Shown here in pieces: positions 18,077-25,132 of a stretch of DNA of 64,000 nucleotides. The position numbers and the translations under genes are program-made. A model generated the notes under the pieces. The model had not been told where the DNA came from. It ran no database searches and worked only from the letters and a program-made list of their open reading frames with translations. The DNA comes from Neisseriaceae bacterium (lineage in GTDB: Bacteria; Pseudomonadota; Gammaproteobacteria; Burkholderiales; Neisseriaceae). Position 1 is the stretch's first letter. Every line of letters begins with the position of its first letter. Location of the stretch: positions 1-64,000 of the forward strand of contig JAGBKK010000027.1 in the NCBI GenBank assembly GCA_017934045.1, given 5' to 3'.

Positions 18077-20370
18077 CGGCTTAAATCCTTATCGGTTAAA
18101 CTGTATCCAGGAATGGCGTAACGCAGTTCTTTGTCGGCTGATGAACCCAAGCCGCCCAATCCGCGTAATTGTAATTGAAAAAAGAATGCGTTTTTGGTTT
18201 TGTCGTAGTCGGTGATATAGCGTTGTGCCACCGCTTTGAACGACCAACAGCCGCATTTTGCGTCATATTGAAAACCTGCAAGGCTGTCTAATGCTTTGTG
18301 GTGGGTGAGTGAATAATTTTGCCGTGCCACCACGGATAAGCCTTTGTAAATCGGCCATTGGACACCTGCGTCTATGAATTTGAGTTCGTTTTTTTCATCG
18401 CTATACCACGAACTGTTGCGATCGTAGCCAAAACGCACGCTCACGGTTTTGCCAGCGGCAGGGTGATACATCGCATGCGTGGCATAACTTTCGGTGCGTT
18501 TTTGTTTTTCGTTGTAATGTACATCGCCTTGAACATACCATTTATCGGTGATATTACCGCCCAAAAACGCCACAAAATCGGAGCGATTTTCTTTGCGTTG
18601 ATTGATGTGTCCTGACAAATCGACATCGTCTCGTTTTAAGTAAAAGCGTTGTCCCAAGCCTGCTTTGAAGCGCTCAACACCTGTATCGCTGTCGTAAAAA
18701 CGCGACATCACGGCGGTGGAAAGTTGATTGGCAGCGTTAATGCGATCGTTGCCTGAAAAACGGTTTTCACGGAAGAGTTGTTCGTAGGTGAAAGTGTTTT
18801 CCGAACTATCAAAATTGGGCAGATGATTTTGTTCGCGTGTGGGAATATAAGTGTAAAACAGGCGTGGCTCTAATGTTTGCGTGAGATTGCGTCCAAACAT
18901 TTGGGTATTTCGTTCAAACTGCACGCCTGAATCAACGCTAAAAATCGGCAGTACGCGTGTGGTGCTGTGTCCTTTGATTTTTTGATAATCGTCCAACTGA
19001 TAAGCCGTGGCATGCACGCCTACTTTGGGACGCAAAAAGCCCCACTGATTAGAAAAATCCCAACGAGCCGTGGGATACAACACTTCACGCGTCCCCTCTT
19101 GCAAAGAGCGGTGTTCAAAACGCGTTAATTCGCCCGATACGGAAATTTTGGCTCGGTCGATATTGTTCGTCCATTGTGTTGATAATTGTGGCAATAGGCG
19201 ATACGGTTCTTTCAGGGTGCGTTGTTCGTCTTGCAAGGTTTGATAGCGTTGTACATTCAATTTGGTGTTAATCGCACCGCCCAATAAACGCCCATTGTGC
19301 GACAGCCAAATTTGTCGATTAAGATTAACATTTTCTGCCGAATCCAATCGTCCGCCTAAATCACGGTAGTAGTTATCATCGCCTGCTTGATGATAATCAA
19401 TCCCCATTTTCAGGCTGCCTGAAAGATCGTGATTGTGTTGAAAATGAATCACACGGCGTTCTTTATCGGCAAGTTGGTCATTAGGCAACCATTCGCCCCA
19501 CAGTTTGCCACCAAAGTTTTCAAACAAATAACGCGTTTCTGCCGCCATTGCTAAACCACGGCGACTGTAATAATGCGGCGTGAGCGTTGCGTCATAATTG
19601 GGTGCTAAATTCAAATAATATGGCACTGCCAATTCAAAGCCGTCCGAACCACCGCCGAATGTGGGGGCGAGAAAGCCACTTTTGCGATTGCCATTGAGTG
19701 GAAAATCCAACCACGGCGAATAAATAATCGGCACGCCTTTGAACACCAGTCGAGCGTGGCGAGCCACACCAATATTTTTTTCACGATCGGTATCAATTTG
19801 ACTGGCTTTGATATACCAGCTGTCGTCTCCTGTGTTGCAAGTGTTGGCAATGGCGTTATTCATACGATAATAATTTTTGCCAAACATTTGCATACTGTCG
19901 GCTTCGCCTTGCAAGCGTGCAATACGGCGATAATCGTCTTGCGTTTCATCGTTATACGCAAAACGCACGCCTTCTGCTGTGCCTTGGGCGGTTTGTAAAT
20001 TGTAAGCCAAACGGCTGCCTGAAAGATTGGCAACGCCATTGCGTAAGATAAAATCGTTGGGCGACACCACTTGATTGCTGGTTTCATCGTAAGCAATGGT
20101 GTGTGCATTGATGACTTGGTCGTCTCGTTCGACAATCACATCGCCTGACGCTTGTGCTTCTTTTTGACCAACCCCTGATACTTCGTCCGCCGTCAATCGC
20201 ACCGCACTGTTGGCAGGAATGGGCATACCGCTGTTTTGAGCGTTCGGCACTGGGGCAAAGTGCTTACCTTGTGCATAACACGCCGTATTTTCGGCTTTCA
20301 GGCTGCCTGAAAAGACAACAGACAACGCACAAAACAACACGGTTGGACGAAAGTAGAAAAAATATCGCAA
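18073..20370 (-). CDS. lptD: LPS-assembly outer membrane protein LptD
   Basis: LptD is the beta-barrel that, with LptE, inserts lipopolysaccharide into the outer leaflet. A signal peptide (residues 1-26) precedes an N-terminal LptA-like jellyroll (VRLTADEVSGVGQKEAQASG) and a C-terminal barrel with many aromatic beta segments. Cysteines at residue 31, in NTCNTG and in KCGC match the family's disulfide network, although the C-terminal pair is C-G-C rather than adjacent. Length 765 is normal. One DUS encodes the end of the signal peptide (FSGSLKAEN), another lies in the barrel (SGSLKMG). The order lptD-surA, divergent from amgK, matches pseudomonads. Confidence 0.96.
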   Translation of the reverse strand: MRYFFYFRPTVLFCALSVVFSGSLKAENTACYAQGKHFAPVPNAQNSGMPIPANSAVRLTADEVSGVGQKEAQASGDVIVERDDQVINAHTIAYDETSNQVVSPNDFILRNGVANLSGSRLAYNLQTAQGTAEGVRFAYNDETQDDYRRIARLQGEADSMQMFGKNYYRMNNAIANTCNTGDDSWYIKASQIDTDREKNIGVARHARLVFKGVPIIYSPWLDFPLNGNRKSGFLAPTFGGGSDGFELAVPYYLNLAPNYDATLTPHYYSRRGLAMAAETRYLFENFGGKLWGEWLPNDQLADKERRVIHFQHNHDLSGSLKMGIDYHQAGDDNYYRDLGGRLDSAENVNLNRQIWLSHNGRLLGGAINTKLNVQRYQTLQDEQRTLKEPYRLLPQLSTQWTNNIDRAKISVSGELTRFEHRSLQEGTREVLYPTARWDFSNQWGFLRPKVGVHATAYQLDDYQKIKGHSTTRVLPIFSVDSGVQFERNTQMFGRNLTQTLEPRLFYTYIPTREQNHLPNFDSSENTFTYEQLFRENRFSGNDRINAANQLSTAVMSRFYDSDTGVERFKAGLGQRFYLKRDDVDLSGHINQRKENRSDFVAFLGGNITDKWYVQGDVHYNEKQKRTESYATHAMYHPAAGKTVSVRFGYDRNSSWYSDEKNELKFIDAGVQWPIYKGLSVVARQNYSLTHHKALDSLAGFQYDAKCGCWSFKAVAQRYITDYDKTKNAFFFQLQLRGLGGLGSSADKELRYAIPGYSLTDKDLSR

Positions 20371-20421
20371 AATGATAACCTTATGTTTTTTATTTATATT
20401 TCAGGCTGCCTGAAAATCAAT

Positions 20422-20527
20422 TATAGTCGATTCAAAGCAAAAGCATGCAAGGCAACGAGCCGAAGACAGTATAAATAATACGGCAAGGCGAAGTAACGCC
20501 GCAGGATTTTACTATGAATCGACTATA
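20422..20527. repeat. Correia-like element, 106 bp
   Basis: The termini are TATAGTCGATTCA and TGAATCGACTATA, a perfect 13-bp inverted repeat. The interior reads CATGCAAGGCAACGAGCCGA, AGACAGTATAAATAATACGG and CAAGGCGAAGTAACGCCGCA. Established knowledge: Neisseria Correia elements share the ~106-bp size, TATAGT ends, GACAGTA core and CGGCAAGGCGA motif. It lies between the divergent lptD and amgK genes, where it could supply promoter or operator sequence. I did not see a clear target-site duplication beyond the terminal TA. Confidence 0.85.
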
Positions 20528-20541
20528 GCACGCCGTGGCAA

Positions 20542-20583
20542 GGAGATTGCCACACCTTGACTGCGTCAAGGCTCGCAATGACG
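20542..20583 (-). repeat. Dispersed hairpin repeat, GTCATTGCGAG / GGAGATTGCC family, copy 2
   Basis: GGAGATTGCCACA, then the perfect stem CCTTGAC-TGC-GTCAAGG, then CTCGCAATGACG. On the reverse strand this begins CGTCATTGCGAG. It follows the Correia-like element by 15 bases, so two unrelated small repeats lie side by side upstream of amgK. Confidence 0.75.
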
Positions 20584-20681
20584 AATAATGGCAGCCTGAA
20601 AAATATTCTAATCAATCTCACGCCAAAACGGTAAAATAACCGCTTTTATTCAAACTCGCTATTTTAAACCAAAATACCATT

Positions 20682-21689
20682 ATGGAAAGACAAAATTGCT
20701 TGCAACAACTGATTGCCCAACATTACCCCAATCGCCCATTTACGCTTGAATTTGCCGCCGCAGACGCTGATTTTCGCCGCTATTTTCGAGCCACATTCGA
20801 CAACGGCGACACGCTGATTTGTATGGACGCACCGCCTGACAAAATGTCGATTGAACCTTATTTAAAAGTACGCGAAGTGTTTTCCGCTGTGCGTGTGCCA
20901 CAGTTGTATCATATTGATAAATCACAAGGTTTTATCATTATGGAAGATTTGGGACGAGCCACTTTTTTGCAAGCTATGCAAATGGATAACCGTCCCGAAG
21001 TGCATAAAACGCTGTTGTTGGAAGCCGTCGATACGCTGATTGACTTACAAAAATCATCACAAGCAGGTGTGCTGCCTGAATACGACAAAGCCACTTTAAC
21101 CAGAGAAATCAATCTCTTCCCTGAATGGTATGCACCAAAGGAAAAAAATCACCATTTCACCCTGCAACAACAAAAATTGTGGAACGATGGCTTAAATATC
21201 TTGCTGCCTGAACTTCTCAACCAGCCGAAAGTGTTTGTACACCGTGATTTTATCGTGCGAAATTTAATGTTACGCAAAGACCGACCAGGTGTGTTGGACT
21301 TTCAGGACGCATTGTATGGCTCGATTGTGTATGACTTGCTGTCTTTAACACGAGACGCATTCATTGAATGGGAAGAAGAATTTGTGTTAGACATTGTCAT
21401 TCGCTACTGGGAAAAAGCAAAAGCGGCAAACTTACCTGTTCATCAAAATTTTGATGATTTCTACAAAGCCTACGAGTGGGCAGGCGTGCAACGCCATTTG
21501 AAAGTCATCGGCATTTTCGCACGATTAAAACATCGGGACGGCAAAGATAAATACGCCACAGAAATTCCAAGATTTATCAAATATTTACATCGAACCTTAC
21601 GGCGTTACAACGAACTTGCCCCCTTCAAACAAATCGTAACCGAAATTTGCGGTAAAGACAGCGAAGAGACAACAGGGTATTCGTTTTAA
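20682..21689 (+). CDS. amgK: Anomeric MurNAc/GlcNAc kinase AmgK
   Basis: AmgK phosphorylates the anomeric carbon of N-acetylmuramate and N-acetylglucosamine recovered from the cell wall, feeding MurU. The 335-residue protein has the aminoglycoside-phosphotransferase fold: a nucleotide-binding lobe (ADFRRYFRATF, FIIMEDLG), the catalytic HRDFIVRNLM motif and the metal-binding LDFQDALYG motif. The QHYPNRPF start and GVQRHLKVIGIFARL segment fit the AmgK subgroup. It is divergent from lptD, as in pseudomonads, where murU normally follows. Here murU lies at 56255. The gene ends just before a DUS. Confidence 0.88.
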   Translation: MERQNCLQQLIAQHYPNRPFTLEFAAADADFRRYFRATFDNGDTLICMDAPPDKMSIEPYLKVREVFSAVRVPQLYHIDKSQGFIIMEDLGRATFLQAMQMDNRPEVHKTLLLEAVDTLIDLQKSSQAGVLPEYDKATLTREINLFPEWYAPKEKNHHFTLQQQKLWNDGLNILLPELLNQPKVFVHRDFIVRNLMLRKDRPGVLDFQDALYGSIVYDLLSLTRDAFIEWEEEFVLDIVIRYWEKAKAANLPVHQNFDDFYKAYEWAGVQRHLKVIGIFARLKHRDGKDKYATEIPRFIKYLHRTLRRYNELAPFKQIVTEICGKDSEETTGYSF

Positions 21690-21791
21690 ATCTTTCAGGC
21701 AGCCTGAAACGAAGTTCGGCATAAGCCAAAACACTTTATCCTTATCGCAGTTTAGGCTATCATAGCCAATTATTTAAGCGGAGATCATGCA

Positions 21792-22634
21792 ATGGCAACA
21801 CTACACTTTACCAAAATGCACGGTTTAGGCAATGATTTTATGGTGATTGACGGCATTCATCAGTCGTTTGAACCCAATGCCGAAACGATTTCGGCTTGGG
21901 CAAATCGCCATACAGGTGTGGGTTTTGACCAGTTGTTGGTGGTGGAAAAAGCAAGCGACCCTGCTTACGATTTTCGCTCTCGCATTTTCAACGCAGACGG
22001 CAGTGAAGTGGAACAAGACGGCAATGGGGCAAGGTGCTTTTTCCGTTTTGTGCAGGAAAAAAATCTCACGCAAAAAGACGAAATTTTGGTGCAAACCGCA
22101 CGCGGTGTGATTGTGTTAAGGCAGGCTGAAAATAATGGCGTGGTGGTGAATATGGGTAGCCCACGCTTTAATCCTGCGGAAATTCCCTTTATTCCTGATT
22201 CATCTGCCGATAAAGACCGTCTCACACATATTGTGGTGGCAGGAACGCTCTCCATTCCTTTGGTGTGCGTGAATGTCGGCAATCCGCATGCGGTGGTGTT
22301 GGTTGATGATGTCGATAACGCTCCTGTGGCTCAATGGGGGGCAAAAATTGAACGACATCCGCAATTTCCAGAACGCGTGAATGTGGGTTTTATGCAGATT
22401 TTGGCAAAAAATCACATTCGTTTGCGTGTGTTTGAACGCGGTGTGGGCGAAACATTAGCCTGTGGCACAGGGGCATGTGCGGCGGTGGTTGCTGGCATTC
22501 GTTTAGGACTGTTGGATAACGCCGTTACGGTTTCGCAAACAGGCGGCGATTTGTTGATTGAATGGCAGGAAAATCAAGATATTCTGATGACTGGTCCTGC
22601 CGAAACCGTTTTTGAAGGAAATATCACATTATGA
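21792..22634 (+). CDS. dapF: Diaminopimelate epimerase DapF with first catalytic Cys replaced by Asp
   Basis: DapF interconverts LL- and meso-diaminopimelate for lysine and peptidoglycan synthesis. The 280-residue protein keeps the two-fold epimerase layout: [49 protein letters not shown] and the second catalytic cysteine in [12 protein letters not shown] (Cys224). The first catalytic motif, usually QCGNGAR, here reads QDGNGAR. Asp76 (codon GAC at 22017-22019) replaces the Cys, which takes two base changes from a Cys codon. All else looks intact. Either the enzyme is altered or inactive, or the read is wrong at this codon. It overlaps the next gene by ATGA. Confidence 0.93.
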   Translation: MATLHFTKMHGLGNDFMVIDGIHQSFEPNAETISAWANRHTGVGFDQLLVVEKASDPAYDFRSRIFNADGSEVEQDGNGARCFFRFVQEKNLTQKDEILVQTARGVIVLRQAENNGVVVNMGSPRFNPAEIPFIPDSSADKDRLTHIVVAGTLSIPLVCVNVGNPHAVVLVDDVDNAPVAQWGAKIERHPQFPERVNVGFMQILAKNHIRLRVFERGVGETLACGTGACAAVVAGIRLGLLDNAVTVSQTGGDLLIEWQENQDILMTGPAETVFEGNITL

Positions 22635-23281
22635 ATGCGAATGAAGTTTTAGGCTACCTGAAAGAACACCCTGAATTCTTAATTCAGCATGCCGCTGAAT
22701 TAAATATTCGTGTGAGTGAAAGCAAAGTGCGTTCGTTTGCCGAAGCACAAATCGCTGCTGCCGAAAAGAAAATCGACAATATTGCACACAATATGGCACA
22801 AGTGGCACAAAACGCCGAAGCCAACAAACGCACCATGCAACGCATTTTTCAACTGAATTTAGCACTCTTGTCGTGCAACACGGTAAGCCAAGTACTCAAA
22901 GCCGTTTCAGGCAGGCTGAACAACGATTTTAATCTGCCCAATTTTTGTTTATTGCTGACCGAAAACAGTCGCAAAAAACTAACCATTCCGCCTGAAATGC
23001 AATTAAACGACAACGCTTTGGCAGAACGCTTGGCAAGTTTGAGTAAGCCGAAATGTGCCAACAAGTTGATAGACGAAAAACTCATCAAACGCCTGCCAGA
23101 CCCTGACGCAGAAAGTTTTTTACACTTACCCTTGCGATATAACAATCGCACGGTTGGCGTGTTGGTGATTGGACACAAAGACCCTGCCTATTTCGCTCCT
23201 GATACGCCCACCGAATTTGTCTCGCAAATGGGCGAATCGATTGCCGCCGCATTAGCCAAAATGATGGGACTGAACAAATAA
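22631..23281 (+). CDS. DUF484 (GAF-like) family protein
   Basis: 216-residue cytoplasmic protein. The start [19 protein letters not shown] is the DUF484 signature. A helical coiled segment follows ([20 protein letters not shown]) and then a GAF-like domain ([20 protein letters not shown]). The family often lies between dapF and xerC; the function is unknown. Here it overlaps dapF at the start and the following membrane gene at the stop (TAATG), so a three-gene operon is likely. A degenerate DUS is read as SGRLN. Confidence 0.9.
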   Translation: MNANEVLGYLKEHPEFLIQHAAELNIRVSESKVRSFAEAQIAAAEKKIDNIAHNMAQVAQNAEANKRTMQRIFQLNLALLSCNTVSQVLKAVSGRLNNDFNLPNFCLLLTENSRKKLTIPPEMQLNDNALAERLASLSKPKCANKLIDEKLIKRLPDPDAESFLHLPLRYNNRTVGVLVIGHKDPAYFAPDTPTEFVSQMGESIAAALAKMMGLNK

Positions 23282-23874
23282 TGACACTAACGCTCATCAT
23301 CACCTCGTTGTATTTTATTTTATTTATGTTTTTGGCGTTCAAATCGCGTCAAACAAACTGGATAGCGGGTACAATCGCAATGATGGTGGGCATTTTGCTG
23401 ATTCTCAAACTACGATTTTTTGGCATATTTTCTCCATCTTCCCTGCTGTTGCACCCTTATTTTTACATTACCATTGCGTCTTTTTTCTTTTTTATTTCCG
23501 ACTGGCACTGGCAGCCTGAAAACCGCACATTTTATGCCCAAAAAAGCCATTCATTTTTAAGTGCGTGGGCAGTGGCTGCTTTTATGCAGCATTTGGCGTT
23601 TTTAATTGTGTTACTGATTTTGTCGTGGAAATATCCACAAGGCTACACACCCTACTTTATGCCCGCCTTGCTGAAACTGTATCTATTGCACCCAGTGTTT
23701 TGGATTATCAGCCATTTATTTCTCACCGCCTTTTTATGGCTGATTGCCGAACCCAAAGGCAAACAACGCCACTTTTCCGTCGTTGATATTCAAGCCACAT
23801 TCTTGGCAGGCTTATTGGTGATAATGTTTTCCATGATTAACGACATTCGCTTGTTTTTGCAACAATGGACATAG
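23281..23874 (+). CDS. Polytopic membrane protein, unknown
   Basis: 197 residues with five or six hydrophobic helices (for example LIITSLYFILFMFLAF, PYFYITIASFFFFISDW and HLAFLIVLLILSWKY). I recognise no family. The start overlaps the DUF484 stop by one base, so translation is coupled to dapF and DUF484. In many proteobacteria xerC occupies this position; this protein has no recombinase features. A role in the envelope is a guess from its neighbours only. Confidence 0.8.
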   Translation: MTLTLIITSLYFILFMFLAFKSRQTNWIAGTIAMMVGILLILKLRFFGIFSPSSLLLHPYFYITIASFFFFISDWHWQPENRTFYAQKSHSFLSAWAVAAFMQHLAFLIVLLILSWKYPQGYTPYFMPALLKLYLLHPVFWIISHLFLTAFLWLIAEPKGKQRHFSVVDIQATFLAGLLVIMFSMINDIRLFLQQWT

Positions 23875-23897
23875 GTTTTCAGGCAGCCTGAAAATAA

Positions 23898-23965
23898 GGT
23901 TTATTTTAACGAAGTTAAAATCTTTATTGACGAAGTCAATAAAAGGATTGCGAAGCAATCAAACC
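23898..23965 (-). repeat. Triple-hairpin element, copy 1, closed by GGTTT/AAACC
   Basis: Three perfect hairpins follow each other: ATTTTAAC-GAA-GTTAAAAT, TTTATTGAC-GAA-GTCAATAAA and GATTGC-GAA-GCAATC. All have the same GAA triloop closed by C-G. The outer bases GGTTT (23898-23902) and AAACC (23961-23965) pair around all three, giving a cloverleaf-like fold. Read on the reverse strand it aligns with copy 2 at 35251-35319. It lies right after a DUS, downstream of the membrane gene and 43 bases upstream of a consensus promoter. It belongs to no repeat family that I know. Confidence 0.75.
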
Positions 23966-24007
23966 GAAATTTGAGCGAGCCGCAAGGCGAAGTTAAAACA
24001 TTTAATA

Positions 24008-24036
24008 TTGACAACAGTATTGCGTTCTCTTATAAT
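24008..24036 (+). promoter_or_regulatory. Consensus sigma-70 promoter upstream of the peroxiredoxin gene
   Basis: TTGACA and TATAAT, both perfect, are separated by 17 bases. The start site would be near 24043, leaving a leader of about 225 bases before the peroxiredoxin ATG. A perfect hexamer pair is rare and predicts strong expression unless it is repressed. Confidence 0.85.
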
Positions 24037-24075
24037 TCATATTTATCTAATATAAACAAAACAAATGAACATTTA

Positions 24076-24097
24076 ATAGTTAATAGCAATTAACTAT
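24076..24097. promoter_or_regulatory. Perfect inverted repeat, candidate operator
   Basis: ATAGTTAAT-AGCA-ATTAACTAT is a perfect 9-bp inverted repeat about 35 bases downstream of the expected transcript start. Its ATAG and CTAT ends recall OxyR half-sites, and gonococcal prx is under OxyR control. The spacing does not match the OxyR consensus, so the binding protein is unknown. Confidence 0.4.
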
Positions 24098-24268
24098 ATA
24101 AAAACATTTCACCACACAGGCAAAATTTTTCTTGCATAATAGCGAAAAACAACCGATATGTTGTTTCCGATTAACAAAGTAAATTGTCGTTTCGCTTCAA
24201 AACAAGGCAGGTTGATATTTTTATTTGTTTTGAAAAGAACGAAATGCAAATGAAGAAAGGTCAAAAAA

Positions 24269-25000
24269 ATGTTTGCAAATAAAGAAGGTCAAAAAGTGCC
24301 GTCTTGTGTATGGCACACTCGTCAAGGTGATCAGTGGGTTGATGTGTCTTCGGACGAAATTTTTAACAATCGCACGGTGGTTGTGTTTTCGCTACCTGGT
24401 GCTTTTACGCCCACTTGTTCGTCTTCGCACTTGCCACGCTATAACGAACTGGCAAAAGTGTTCAAACAATACGGTGTTGATGAAATTGTGTGCGTTTCGG
24501 TGAATGATACATTCGTGATGAACGCTTGGAAAGCACAACAAGAAGCCGATAATATCACGGTGATTCCTGACGGTAATGTGGAATTTACGCGTGGTATGGG
24601 CATGGCGGTGATGAAAGAAGACTTGGGCTTTGGCGAACGCTCTTGGCGTTATTCGATGTTGGTGAAAAACGGTGTCATCGAAAAAATGTTTATCGAGCCT
24701 GAAAAACCAGGCGACCCATTTGAAGTGTCGGACGCGGATACAATGTTGCGTTATATCGCTCCTGATTATAAAGAACAGCCGTCTATCGTGGTTTTCACTA
24801 AACCAGGTTGCCCATTCTGTGCGAAAGCCAAAGCCATGCTGAATGAAAAAGGTTTGGCATTTGAAGAAATCGTGTTGGGACGAGACGCAACAACCGTTGC
24901 TATTCGTGCCGCCACAGGCAAAACCACCGTGCCACAAGTGTTTATCGGCGGCGAATATGTCGGCGGTAGCGAAGATTTAGCGGCGTATTTGAATAAGTAA
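24269..25000 (+). CDS. Hybrid peroxiredoxin-glutaredoxin
   Basis: Peroxide-reducing fusion enzyme in which the C-terminal glutaredoxin recycles the N-terminal Prx5-type domain with glutathione. Residues ~1-165 carry the peroxidatic motif PGAFTPTCSSSHLPRY. Residues ~170-243 carry the glutaredoxin active site KPGCPFCAKAK, plus TVPQVFIGGEYVGG. Length 243 matches the Haemophilus and Neisseria fusions. The start has a good GAAAGG ribosome site. A strong promoter and an inverted repeat lie in its long leader. It precedes a disulfide oxidoreductase gene, as in meningococcus. Confidence 0.96.
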   Translation: MFANKEGQKVPSCVWHTRQGDQWVDVSSDEIFNNRTVVVFSLPGAFTPTCSSSHLPRYNELAKVFKQYGVDEIVCVSVNDTFVMNAWKAQQEADNITVIPDGNVEFTRGMGMAVMKEDLGFGERSWRYSMLVKNGVIEKMFIEPEKPGDPFEVSDADTMLRYIAPDYKEQPSIVVFTKPGCPFCAKAKAMLNEKGLAFEEIVLGRDATTVAIRAATGKTTVPQVFIGGEYVGGSEDLAAYLNK

Positions 25001-25003
25001 GGC

Positions 25004-25027
25004 GTAGGGTGGGCATTCTTGCCCACC
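25004..25027 (+). repeat. REP-like hairpin with GTAG head
   Basis: GTAG followed by the stem GGTGGGCA-TTCT-TGCCCACC. A GT(A/G)G tetranucleotide plus a GC-rich palindrome is the form of REP sequences served by RAYT transposases. No T run follows, so it is a weak terminator candidate. A one-base DUS variant (AGGCTACCTGAA) lies 22 bases further on. Confidence 0.65.
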
Positions 25028-25071
25028 AAAACGAAAAAATACTTTCAGGCTACCTGAAAACATTTAAAACC

Positions 25072-25100
25072 TTTATATGGTGGGTTGAAAACCATATAAA
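25072..25100 (+). promoter_or_regulatory. Hairpin in the leader of the disulfide oxidoreductase gene
   Basis: TTTATATGGT and ACCATATAAA form a perfect 10-bp stem around a 9-base loop. It lies 32 bases before the start codon. It could influence mRNA stability or initiation; the function is unknown. Confidence 0.4.
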
Positions 25101-25132
25101 ATTTAACTTGTTGAATAGAAAGGAATATCAAA

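Noticed and set aside
23898..23965. Triple-hairpin element as a tRNA gene because of its cloverleaf shape
   Set aside because: Loops are three bases long, and there is no anticodon arm, T-loop consensus or CCA end.
24076..24097. Inverted repeat as a canonical OxyR site
   Set aside because: ATAG and CTAT are 14 bases apart instead of 7 and no second half is found, so only a generic operator is claimed.
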